Assembly: GCA_964017125.1 (NCBI GenBank)
Contig: OZ024902.1
Coordinates: forward strand, 108,676,688 to 108,740,687
DNA from: Flabesymbios commensalis
Lineage: Eukaryota > Annelida > Polychaeta > Terebellida > Flabelligeridae
Direction: 5' to 3'
DNA length: 64,000 nt
Part shown: in pieces, positions 1-12,400 of the stretch
Numbering within the stretch: the stretch's first letter is position 1
Layout: every line of letters starts with the position of its first letter
Made by a program: the position numbers and the translations under genes
Notes under the pieces: generated by a model
The model's input: only the letters and a program-made list of their open reading frames with translations
The model's database searches: none
Told to the model about the DNA's origin: nothing

Positions 1-182
1 CATTTCAGCTTTTAAACCTGTTAAAGATAGAAAGTGACATTATTCAGCAAGATTTGAAATTTGTTGTCCTCCATTTTGTAAAATCTGAATATTTTTCACT
101 CACTTGAAGTTGTGGATCGCGTCAGCGAGACACAACTTCAAGTGGGTAAAAATTCCAATTGAATTATTCTGCGGTTAAAGGG
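1..182 (+). mobile_element. TTAA-type non-autonomous element with ACTTGAAG hairpin (left end outside window)
   Basis: Ends in AAAGGG followed by TTAA at 183-186 and carries the hairpin CACTTGAAGTTGTGG... at 101-144. Closely related copies lie at 52380-52566 and 56030-56213, sharing sequence on both sides of the hairpin. Confidence 0.7.
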
Positions 183-279
183 TTAAACCTTTTAATTTTT
201 TTAATTCTCATACTAACGTGAGAAAATATTATTCTAGTCGATCATTGTTGTGTGAAAGTTACAATAACGTTTAGGCCTC

Positions 280-390
280 CAAACAAACACGAGGCATTGG
301 CCCAAATATTGAGCTGAGGTTGGGCCAGCGTCGTAAACGATGGGTCAACCTTAGCCCAACATTGGGCTAACGTCTCGTGTTTGCTGGGCT
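280..390 (+). mobile_element. Short inverted-repeat element, CAAACACGAG ends
   Basis: Left end CAAACACGAGGC and right end CGTCTCGTGTTTG are inverted repeats. Inside, GGCCCAA/TTGGGC words recur on both strands. Relatives occur at 31146, 36098, 42145, 43203, 49000 and 50985. Confidence 0.6.
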
Positions 391-503
391 ACCACACATT
401 ACATTTATGTTATTGTTGTTATCCTGTAATGTTTTATTCTGTAATTTCATTAGCTCCTGTTTCAAATAAAAAATATTCAGTTTTGCTTCTCGTGTTTATT
501 TAG

Positions 504-713
504 AGCTTAAAGGCCGTTATTGCTACAATTGTCTTGACATCGCTGTAATGGAAACAGACCGACTACCGGACAACCCAGCTAAGCCTTTATACGAGGCGGT
601 GGTGGAGGTTAAGTTTGATGGCATATACCCACCGTCATGTGAACACCCATCCTACATCAAATGCGCAGAAGGAAACACCTGTTTCAATTTTCAAGGCGAG
701 GTTTCTGGAATAT
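504..713 (+). CDS. Ly6 gene exon: first half of Ly6 domain 1
   Basis: Acceptor TTTATTTAG just before 504, donor GTAAGT at 714. The reading frame enters with two bases of a codon and reads LKGRYCYNCLD, the usual LxCYxC opening of a Ly6 domain. It contains five of the ten domain-1 cysteines and leaves one base over. Length 210 nt, the same as the next exon. Confidence 0.85.
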
Positions 714-2767
714 GTAAGTTTACTCATCCACAAACACCCTTTTATTCAACTGCTTGTGAAATGAATGAATATTGAATGATACATGTATTAGGCCTACTTG
801 AAGGCCTATTCGAAGGCTGAAATTGATTAAAATGTGCATATGGGTGGAGACACTGCGTCTTTGTATCACTACAAAATCGTTTGCACAGTCATCATGTATG
901 CAGTAGGTGAAGCAGATGGCAATGTGGTAGAAGCTGCATTAACAATGTCATCATTCAAGTCAACTGCTTTAATGTGTACACATACATTATGGACATCTCA
1001 CCTGTATGACTCGCATTTCATCTATAAGATTTGTATCTGGTGTATCAATTAAGAGCTAAGCATAATCACGCCTAGGCACCTTGAGCTGTTTTGAGCATCT
1101 TTTTGTCTTTCAAACAAGATTGTTTTGATTCGGTTTTACATACACCCTTAAAGCGCTGAAATACTTTCGTATACACTTGGATACCAAAGGTTTTTTTCTA
1201 TTTGAAATCATCATAAATATCTTAGATTTCTCTTTGGGATTCATCTGAATACCTATGTTATGGGTCTACGGTCATTATAAATATTTGTTTTACTCTTATA
1301 GTGAGGGGATCGACTTTAGACGTCAGAATCTGACGTCTACAGACGTCAGATTCTGACGTCTAAGTCGATACCCGCGCTGTAAGGGTTAATGGTGTAAGTA
1401 ATTTTACTCATTTGCAGTCTCCAAAATTATGATGTGGTGCTTCAAGGGCAATTATTATTTTTATAGATGAAGGTATTAATGGTAAAGTGGACATGAGGGA
1501 ATCACTGTGCCTTGACAAAACCGAATCTGGTTATGAGAAGGTACCGGTAAATTCCTGCGCTGAGAACGACGGAGTGTATGATTTGAAAGAATGGGGAGAC
1601 TACCTGGATTCAGAATTAAAGGACCTTACCGGAAAAACATGCACGTGTGAAGGGTCTGGCTGTAACTACATGGAACGTAAGTGAGATGGCCACCCATTCA
1701 TCCTCACCGGACTGATATAATCTGCTCTTTTTAATATAAAGACTAACGGGTTATTCAATACCTAGAAAACATGAGAGGCTGGACCTAGGCTGGGGGGGGG
1801 GGGATTGAGAGTATTTGGGGAGAGGAGCTGCTGTGCGAGCGGAGCGAGCAATTTTTTTTTTGGGGGGGGGGGGAGTGGCCAGTTTTAGGGGGGGGGGGGA
1901 ATATCCCCCCCTAAAGGGGCCTCCAGGAAACCCTGAACGTCATCTCCATGGCTTGTTATGTGTCAATTCGTAATAATAACGGTTCTATTTTGAAAAAAAC
2001 ACAAAAAGAGTATTACAAATTGTAACACGTGTGAAATTTATTTATGTTCAAATTTGTAATAAAGTATTACAAATTGAAACGCTCGGTTTAAATTTGAAAC
2101 AGTGTCGGAGACGGTGGCCATCCCTGACCCACCACAGGGCCAATATTTCCCGTCTTCACTGCATGGGTGCCTTGTGACCTTCGGCATCCCCGGGTTCATT
2201 GTCACGTTCTTACTGGGAAGGTAGAGAACCGTAGGAGAGCTCACCACCAGTGTATTCTCAAACAAGTTACGATATATTGTAGGCTTCGGATTGGTCGAGA
2301 TAACCATCTCGACCAATCAGAAGCCTACGATATATCGTAACTTGTACGAGAATACGGGCCCAGGTGTAATAAAACATTGTCTGCACATAACCTTGTTATA
2401 TTAGTTGATAATGACACATATGTATTTAACTTCCGGAGTTTATTAGTTAATGATCATTTAATAATGATCCACCTCACATTTTCCAAGTCGATGTATACAG
2501 AAATACAGCTTTTCATAACCCTTTTGTGGCTTACTTGTCTTATTTAAATTTTCACTCGCTTGAAGCTGTGTCTCGCGAACAATAGGTTCAAGTGGGAGAA
2601 AATTATTTAATATTTTTGCCTAATTTGACACCAAACATTTGATGTCAAAACAATCATTTCATTCCTAATAACTTTGATTTAACATACTAATTAAACAGAT
2701 TGAAAACGATTATATTCTTGCTTATAGCGCTTAAAGGAATACACTGTTCAACTCTGTTCAACTCTCT

Positions 2768-2805
<38 letters not shown>

Positions 2806-5800
2806 CGCCAGCAGTGCTTTCAACACTTCACCTATGTCAATCATATTTTAAGTTATTGTGAATTTCCAGCGCAATTCTCATCACAACAGCAAAAACGTCG
2901 ACTTTTTAATGACATTCTCCTATTAAATTCATCATGTTCATCTCATTCGAAATATGTCAGACGACGCATGTCTATGTGTCAAAAGAATGCTAATTATTGT
3001 TTTTCTTTTATAGCCCTTGAAAAAACCATGTCCTGCAGCGAATGTAAAGAGATCAAGACGACTTTTGGAGATTCTGGGATCAGCAAGCAATTGGAGATAG
3101 AGATCCTTCTGGGTGCTCTTCATGGACAGCCACATTGGTGCCCAAACGCTGGAGAGAGCACATGTTCTGTGCTGGGAGCGTGCGCTTCACTGGATATTGC
3201 AATCAGCGGGAAATGTGAGCGTTAAAATATTTTAAAATAATATTATCTCTTTTAACCCTTGTCCTGCTATGCCCGGATATATACGGGGTTAAAGATGTTT
3301 TAGATCAATGAAAATATCACTTAATTTTGATAAAATAGTTTTTAGTAGATGCCTAATTGATCCAATAATTTAATTTTAGACATGTCTATTTTTCATAAAT
3401 AGTAATATTTTTTGTCATTTGAGGCTGGAAATTGCGTTAGCAATTCCAGCTTCAAATGACGAAAAATACAATTGAAGCAATTCAACAGGACAAGGGTTAA
3501 TTACTACAGTCTGGGGAAGGATCTGACCGAGGACCAATTAAGTCAAACCACATTTATTATACCGTAAACCGGGGCTATTTTGCCACCCTATTTACATATT
3601 TTTTATCGCGGTATTAGACCTGCATTTTTTAGTTGAAATATAAAGTTTCATAAATAAGACTGGTTGTGTAAGGTATTCGCATACTTAGCATAGTTTGTAT
3701 TCAGCCTTTATTAATAGGACTATTAAATAAAAATGTATGGGTACTGGGGCTATTTTGCCACGGGAGCTAATCATGCTCATATTTTGTGAATTAAAACCAT
3801 TTGTCAGAATCCAAATAAAAATATTTTGCCATATAAATATTTTTCAATTCAAAATAATTTAATTGAGAAGCTAATCGAATGAAAATCTAATTAATTGAAC
3901 AGTCTGTAGATCTTTTTATCATTCCATTTAATATATAACATAGATTCAGGTAAATACACCACACAGACATAGCATAAAATATTCAGTGAAAAAGCCATTA
4001 TTTTGCAGGAAAGTTATTTAATTATTAAAATAAGTGCCTGAAGCCAGTTATGTAAACATTTATATTGTTTTTAAGGGTCAGTGAGTCTAGTGGTCAAGTT
4101 CGTTTTCATATCGGACCGAAAATGAGGCTCTGGCGGGCATTTTGAAGGGGTGGCAAAATAGCCCCGGTATGGGGTGGCAAAATAGCCCCGGTTACTTTGA
4201 AGTGCTCGAACAGGCTCAATATCTAAATTTCATCAATTTTTTTGTGTGTGACAAGGACCCTTCAAATATCATAAAAGAAAACTGCATAAAATGGATAAAG
4301 ACGATTCCAGAGTTCAAATTTGTCAAATTTAGAAAAAAACGGATAAAAAATAACACTTCAGTAAAATATTTTTTTCTGGTGTTGAAATATTATAAAAAAA
4401 ATTGTAAATAGACATAAACATGTTCCCTACAATATAGTATAACCTGTAATAATAGTTATTTTTTATTAACATATGACAGACAGACAGACAGACAGATATT
4501 TTATTGACAAAAAGAAAGTCAATCCAGACTTATTTGTCATAGAAATAAGAGAGAGATATGTACATGTATATACAACATTGTTAATTTGTTAAAATCATAT
4601 GACAATATACATAGTATGGCATACATAACTTAAATCATGTTAACTGGCATTGACATAAGAAACACTGGGTATATACTCAGAATAAAATTGAAAGGCATTG
4701 CCAGGGTAACATAGGGTCTATCATTTGTTTCCCGCACCAAAACCAGAGATAAAATAGCTACTATGTATGACATGCTAATTATATATATAGTAGCAAAAAA
4801 GACACTCTGGAAAGCGTAGAAACCTAAAATATATACAAGTGCATAATTAAGCTACAGTGATTGGAGAATGTATTGAGACAATGTTAAAAATTACACGATA
4901 TTTTTAAAATCAAATATTATATCATGCAAGTACAATCAATGTGACAATCCGCAACACAGGTAGTGTTGCAAACTTAACTACGTAATAACAGTAATACTAC
5001 CGAAAAACAATATAGGGCCTATACATACTAATAAAAGTCGGACATGGTGGTTCGTCGACTGCCAACAAAGTATAGCATCAGAACCATCCATATTATCGAG
5101 TGTTGCAGACTTAGTGATGTAATAACAATAAAAATTACGGATAATAATTATGCGTGCCATTCACGCAGGACATGGCACTCACACAATAGCAATATAGTTG
5201 TTTAATTAACTAGTGATTTATTATCTATATGGCCCTCGCATAAAAACATTACAGAATATTTTAATTCACTATATTTCTTAGTTCATACCATTTTACTCAC
5301 GACCTAGTTAGTACCACATACTCGGAGTTACAATCGAAGAAAAACATTCCCGACCTCATAGAGAAAATCAGTTGACTTAGCAACTCTGAAATCCTCCATA
5401 AGGCCCCACCTCGTGTGATAACAAAGGCGACGGAAACGTCCCTAACCAGCGATAAAAAGCCAAATAATAAGAACGGAGAGCAACAGCCGTCCTGATATGT
5501 GGTAATACTCAAGTCAGATCATGAAGGCATGATAATATGGATAATATAGGACAGGTGACTTGTGATTGTTCTACATAAAAATGAAACGTTATAACAATAA
5601 TAATGGCACATAATCATGATCATGATGATAATAATTAATCATGCTAGTCACGCACGGCACGACACACATACACCACACACAAAGATTTGTTTTCACTAAT
5701 GAATATGTGAGCAGCTTACTTGAACTCTCGATATCTTGTCTCCACCGCTGTGTAAATATTCCAACAATTGAATCTTTAAAGGAAAGCATGAATTTATTTG

Positions 5801-6443
5801 TATTGCCAATGTACTGCGTCTCCCAAGCTTGGTCCAGCCCCTTTAGTTCAAGGACAGACCGAGTACGCGAGCACCAGTTTGTGAATCCAGTACCATCTAG
5901 CTCTAGTAGCATATTGTAGGCATTTCTGACAGGGTGGTTCTGAGATAGGTCTAGAATTCTACACCAATATTTTACAGCTTTAATCTGTTGCCTGATAATC
6001 AATGGAAACCGTCCTGTGTCACCATAAATTGCAGGAGTGGGTGTTTGCTTTCTAACACCCACAGTTGATTTAATAAATTTTAGATGTATTTTTCCAAATC
6101 ATCAACACTATCACCGATATACCATATATCACTTGCATACTCTAATATGGGCAGTATTTGACAATCAAAAACCTTGAATGCAATAACGGGTGACAATTTA
6201 CCGACTACGGGACGAGATTGCTTGTGTAGAGAAAAAACTGCTTTACCAGCTTGGTATTTATGGTATTTATTGCAAACCAGAGGATTTTATCAATTTCCCG
6301 AGGGGGTGGCAAAATAGCCCTGGGTGTGGCAAAAAAGCCCCGGTTTACAGTACCTTAAACTGCTAATTATTTTGTAAAAACAAACATCACAAAATTGGGT
6401 AAAATGATATTTATTAAATTGTGATAACTAGCGAACATAATAA

Positions 6444-6476
<33 letters not shown>

Positions 6477-9400
6477 TTTTAATTGTTTTTTCCGATCAAA
6501 CGTACAACATACACAATCTATACAGACATCATGGCAATACAATTCTACAATACCACTAACATTCAATATAATTTAAATATAAATTAGGCTTTTCCATTTA
6601 TCAGTAAATATGTTTATGGTGTTATTTTCTCTGGAAATATTTTCTTCAACGTTTAATGTATCATACACTCTCGCTACAAACAGTTAAACAGATGGCATGG
6701 AATTGTTGCACCTTGCTGCATACATACAATATTCAGCTAATATTAAAATATGAATCTGAAGATCCGTCAAATTAGAGTTATCAACAAATATACAATTTTT
6801 TTCTATGCTACAAATTTCCCCCGTTTTCGTGAACCATCACTTCTCAACTTCACTCTAAAAATCAGTTGCGTAACGGCAGCTCCAAAGTAGATGTAATAAA
6901 TGATTCACATTCTATTATACAAAATGTGCAGGCTTCAGTCTCTGAGAGCTCAAATCACTTCAACCAATAATTTGTAATCAATATATCGTATAATAATTTG
7001 AATTGAAATTATTGTAATTTGGTATACCTTAAAACAGTAAAGTGGCGTAGAAACACTTCCATTGGTTAATTTGATTTTATAGACAAGGAATTAAAAATTA
7101 TCGGTGTTACTTCTCCAAGATTATACATACACGAAACCATTGATATACAATTTTTGTTGTTGAATGTGAAAAAATTATCATGATTATGGCAGAAGTACCA
7201 TCATTTATACATAAATCTATATAGGTGAATACATTTTCATTCAAAGTTGATTTGCGGTTCCATTTCATCTTTTTTTTAATACTGATATTTTATTGACCAA
7301 CGCGAGCCATGTAATATACTCTCTTGGCTTTGTGCCTCGTTCTTGCCAGATTTTAAAAGGAATCAAGTTACCGTTTTCCATAAAAAGATCGGAACAGAAA
7401 CGAAACCACTCTTATATAATTCTGGGCTTATATAAGCCAAATACACTGTTCACTTAGTGGCTTTTTATCTGCACCGTTGACACTTATCCAGGCTTTAACA
7501 AGGTCCTGGTGAAAAGGTTCTAGCTTAGTAATATCAACATTTGCTTCAGCAAAATTACAGTGGAGTAATACATCAAAGTCAACACCTAACTCACTTAAAT
7601 TTAATTTGAAAAGTTTTTTCCATGGACTGGGCTCTGAATTACAATAATGTTTCAGCCAGCGGAGTCTTGAGGCAAGCATTATAAGTTTTAAATCGGGTGC
7701 ACTCAAACCCCCGTTAGACCTTGGCTGGCACAGTATAGATTTCATAATTTGAGCTTTTTTTTGCCATTCCATAAAAAGGAGAACATAATGTCATTAATTT
7801 CCTTGATATATTTTTCAGGTATATGTATTGCTGATAGAACATATTGAAACTGCAAAATTAGAAAAGTTTTTCGTACCACAATTTTACCGATTAGAGTTAA
7901 ATTTCTTCTTTTCCAATCGTTAATCACTAATCTAATTGTATTAATTCTTTCTTTAAGATGCAATTAAAATAGCCAAATCCATGTCATTTGTTATAAACAC
8001 TCCTAATATTTTAATGGCTTGCTTATGGCATGATACACGAATGGAGTTTAATTCACAGCTTGGATTTTCTCCTATCCAAAGTGCCTCTGTTTTACTCATA
8101 TTCAACACTAATCTTGAGTATTGTCCAAAAAATTTAACAATGGTAAAAATAGTTTAGCAGACTCTACATCTGCCACTACTCCCTGCGTATAGGAGCAGTG
8201 GCACAACTCCAATCGGCAACTCTAATCCCTTTATCTGACTTTCGTCTCTTATCATCTGAGCTAAAGCTTCCGATCATAAAATAAAAAGATATGGAGACAT
8301 TAGGTCTCCTTGTCTTACACCTCTTTTAATAGAGAAATAACCTGAGGATGTTCCATTATATATAGTACAACTGGATATATCATTATTTAATAATCTAATC
8401 TATTTTATAAACGTCTTATCAAAATTAAACTTCTCTAATATACAAAAGATACAATTTCATTCTAAAAAGTCAAATGCTTTGTCAAAATCCAAAGCTAAGA
8501 GAATACCATGTTGCTTGGCTTTCTTTGTACGATAAATACTATCATATAAAATATGAATATTCTCAGCAATATTTCTTCCCTTCATAAATCTTGTTTAATT
8601 TAGATGTATAATGGTCGATAATATTTGTGTCAATCTATTTTGAAAGTGTTTTAGAAAGCAATTTATAATCGACGTTTAAGAGGGATATAGGACGCCAGTT
8701 TTTTCAGAAAAATACGGTCTGTCTTTTTCTCAATTGGTGTAATTATTGTTTGTTTTTGAGATGTGGACAATTGTCAAAAATGATAAGAATAATTAAATGA
8801 GTTAACGACCATTGTGTCAAATAGGCCAACATTTTCGGTAAAATTCTATAGTCAGTCCTTCGTTCCCTGGACTTTTCTTATTTTTGAAAGTTTTTAATGT
8901 CTCATAACATTCTTCGATAGTGATTATATCGCCATAGCCTGCAAAAATGTCGGAGTCCACTGATTTAGCTTATCTAAAAAACGATTTTTTTTTTTCTCAT
9001 TCAGATGTATATAAATTACTATAAAATGCACTTTGCATGTTTAAAATTTTTGGGGGTCTGTAGTTATCGTGCCATCATCTTTTTGCAATTTAAGCATATT
9101 TTTGAAGTTGTGTCTCGCTACCGCGATCCACAACTTCAAGTGACTGAAAATAAGTTTAATTTGAAAAATCTAGGTTGAAATGTATATGATTATCACAGAT
9201 TTGAGACACATTTAATTTTTAAAACCTGGTTATGCAAGACAATTAAAACATGAGAAAACAATACTATAGTCAACTGTAGCCGACATCAGTGTGCTAAGTT
9301 ATACTGCAGCATTAATGCTACTAATTTTCTGACAATGCTCATAATGCATTTATCCTTTGAAGGCTGTATATTTGAAAAAAATATATCACAGCTTGGTTAT

Positions 9401-12400
9401 CACAATGATAGATAATTTTAGAATTTTTCAATTTAATTCCAAAAATTCAGATAAGCACAAATATAGGATAAAGTGCAAGCAATATTCAATTCTACACAGC
9501 TGGCGGGCCACTTGCATTGCAACCAATTTGAACCAAATGTTGCTCCAAAACCTATTTTTGAAGCGTCAGAAAACATATATGCAGATACTCTGAATCACTT
9601 ACAGAAAGCTGTCTAATGATGGTTTTTCCATTATACTTTTGAAGGAAATAATGCCATGTCTTAGGATCTAATCGCACTTCATGATTCATTTGAACTAGAT
9701 AGAAAGGTTTGGATATACCAATAGTTAAATCATGTAATCTTCATAGAAAAGCCCGACCAGGCATTATGACAGATGTTGCAAATTGGAGTTTCCCAATAAT
9801 GAATCAATGATTTAAGCTCTCGCAAAGTAAGCTTCTTCCTATCTAATGTTTCTAGTATATCTCTGGTAAATCTTTCAAGTTTATCTGATGGTAGTGAAGC
9901 CATCATGGTGCTTGAATACAATTCTATCCCTAGAAAATTGATGACTTTATCTGGCCATATTGTTTTATGTGGTGTAGTAGGTATTCCTAACTCTGCACAT
10001 ATTTTCAAAAAATTATCTAGGTAAAAGACACATAGTTCCTCATCATTTGCAACAAACATAAAGTCATCTATTACTTTAACCACATTATTTATATCAAATT
10101 TGTTAGCCAAAATCCAAACAATTGCTGTTTAAAAACTTTCAAATATCTTGCAGGAAGAAGAGCAACCCTACGGGAGACATTTATCATAGTAATATTCACC
10201 ATTCCATTGAAATCCCGTAAGGTGGTAGGCCTAGTGACTGGGATGTAGTGGAATGAGCCGAAAATCGTCAGCTATGTCACGTTTTTACATGTATGCTTCA
10301 GGGGAGAATTTTTTGAATTAAATTTATTGCATCAGTAATTGTGGCATAATGACCTGAGCTTGCATCCTTAGATATATTTACATTAGTGACATTTAAAGGT
10401 GAAGATTTGAAGTTATCTAAAGTGGGTGTTTTATAAGGTCCAGCTACCCTGCCCAAATCAATCTTATGTCTTATTTTTTTATCTACCACTTCAGGATTTA
10501 ACTTTGCTGATCAGGAATTTGAAGATTGGAGTTATATTTCAGGGCCATCAAAATTTATCATGAAGCCATGTTTGAAACCGTTAAGAATAAACTCAGCCTT
10601 ATTATAACCTTCTAAATGTTTACTTAATGCGTTGACGTTGACTTGTGTTGAGAGTGCTAGATGGTGTTTTTTCAGTGTTTCCTTGTGGTTTGGTGTGATT
10701 AAAGTTGTGTCTATAGCCTGGGTGTTTTACCTGGCATTTTGGACATACATGTTTGTATCTACTTTGAAAATTCTCACAGCGTTGCCCGTGGGAATTATAG
10801 GCAAATCAGTACCCTTTGGGGGAGTCATTGCTTGTTTTTGAGTTTCTGAAATCAATGTTTTTGGTTATATTGTGAATTTATCGCATACACATCACATTCT
10901 AGGTCTGATCGCACTGTGTCCCATTGACAAATCGAATATGCACGATCTACCCTGAATTGGTAGTCGTAATTCTGCCAGTTTGCCCCTTTTAACATTAGTT
11001 TCTGTATAAATTGATGATATGTTATCAACTCATCAGTTTGCTTGTGATACTTTTCAATGTACGTGGACATAAAAGTATCCCATGCAACTCCCCATTGTGA
11101 TTGTGTTTCACTCAATGATTTTGTGTTGCTATGTGTAAAATTTAGAGATGGTTTATTACTCAAGCTTGTGGTGTCAAGTGATAAAGAGTAAGATTGGTGA
11201 TGGCTGTGTGGGTGTAGTAGTTCAGAAAAATCAATGTATTTATGTTTCCATATTTTCTTTTTGATTTTATGTGGGACAGAATAACTACCATGGTAGGTCT
11301 ATGTTTCTTGTACATTACTGGACACTCACCATCGCTGTCGGATTCTGTGTCGTTTTTCGTTTCATTGTCAGTTAATGTGTTTTTAATGCTAGACTTGGTT
11401 GTGCTATTGGATGTTTCTTTGTTTTGTATTTTTTCATCAGTTCCAATAACTGGGTTTGTTGTCGCAGGATTTTTTTCCTGCATTTGTTCCTGAGCATCTA
11501 GTTTTCTTTCGATTTCACTGGTTTTTTTTCAAAGTTTCTATGTCTTTCTCTTTGCTTTTTGTACTTTCCAGAGCTTCAGAACCATCCTTAGCGACCTCGT
11601 CATCCTCCAACCGGAATGGACTTGGTCCTGGTTCCATCTTTTGCAGGCTCCTTTCTCTTTGTGGTTTTTCGAGGCAATCGAAAAACTGGCCAGAGTAAAG
11701 AATACATAATTACAACCTCTAATATTTGCAGGTTAATTATTATTTCCGTAGAATGAAATAAAAATGATAAAGAGAGTTTTTAAACAATGCATAACTCAAC
11801 AGATCACATTGAACCTAAATTATTATTTTTTTTTTAGCTAGAATCTTATAATGTATATTATTAAATTGTTAAATTTATTGGCAATAGATACATTCTGCCA
11901 AATAAAATCATCAACTGTAAACTTATAATGGCAGTGGTGTGAGAGAAACAGCATACCAAACAGAAATGTGAACATCACAAACGTAATAACCTCACAAAAT
12001 TTTTAAGTTATAATGAACAGTAGCACGAGAGAGCGTGCCAAGGAGCTTTTGAGCTCCACAAAGCTGAAAATTATAATTACCAGTGGTATGAGAGTAACAG
12101 CATACCAGGAACTAATGTGAGCATAAGTGTGTAATTAATTATGATAACCCGTGACACGAGATAGGCAGCGGGCCAAGGAAAATATTCTATTCATTTCATA
12201 GATCTATAAAATAATGCACAGTAGCACGAGAGAAACAGCGTGCCAAAAAGCTTGTGAATCCACAAAGCTGAAAATATAGTGGTATGAGAGAAATCAGCAT
12301 ACCAAGGTACATGAAATAAACACCCACAATGTAATAAAGTATGATAGCCAGTGGTATGAGAGAGACAGCATGCCAAGGACTTTGTAAAATTATACAATGC

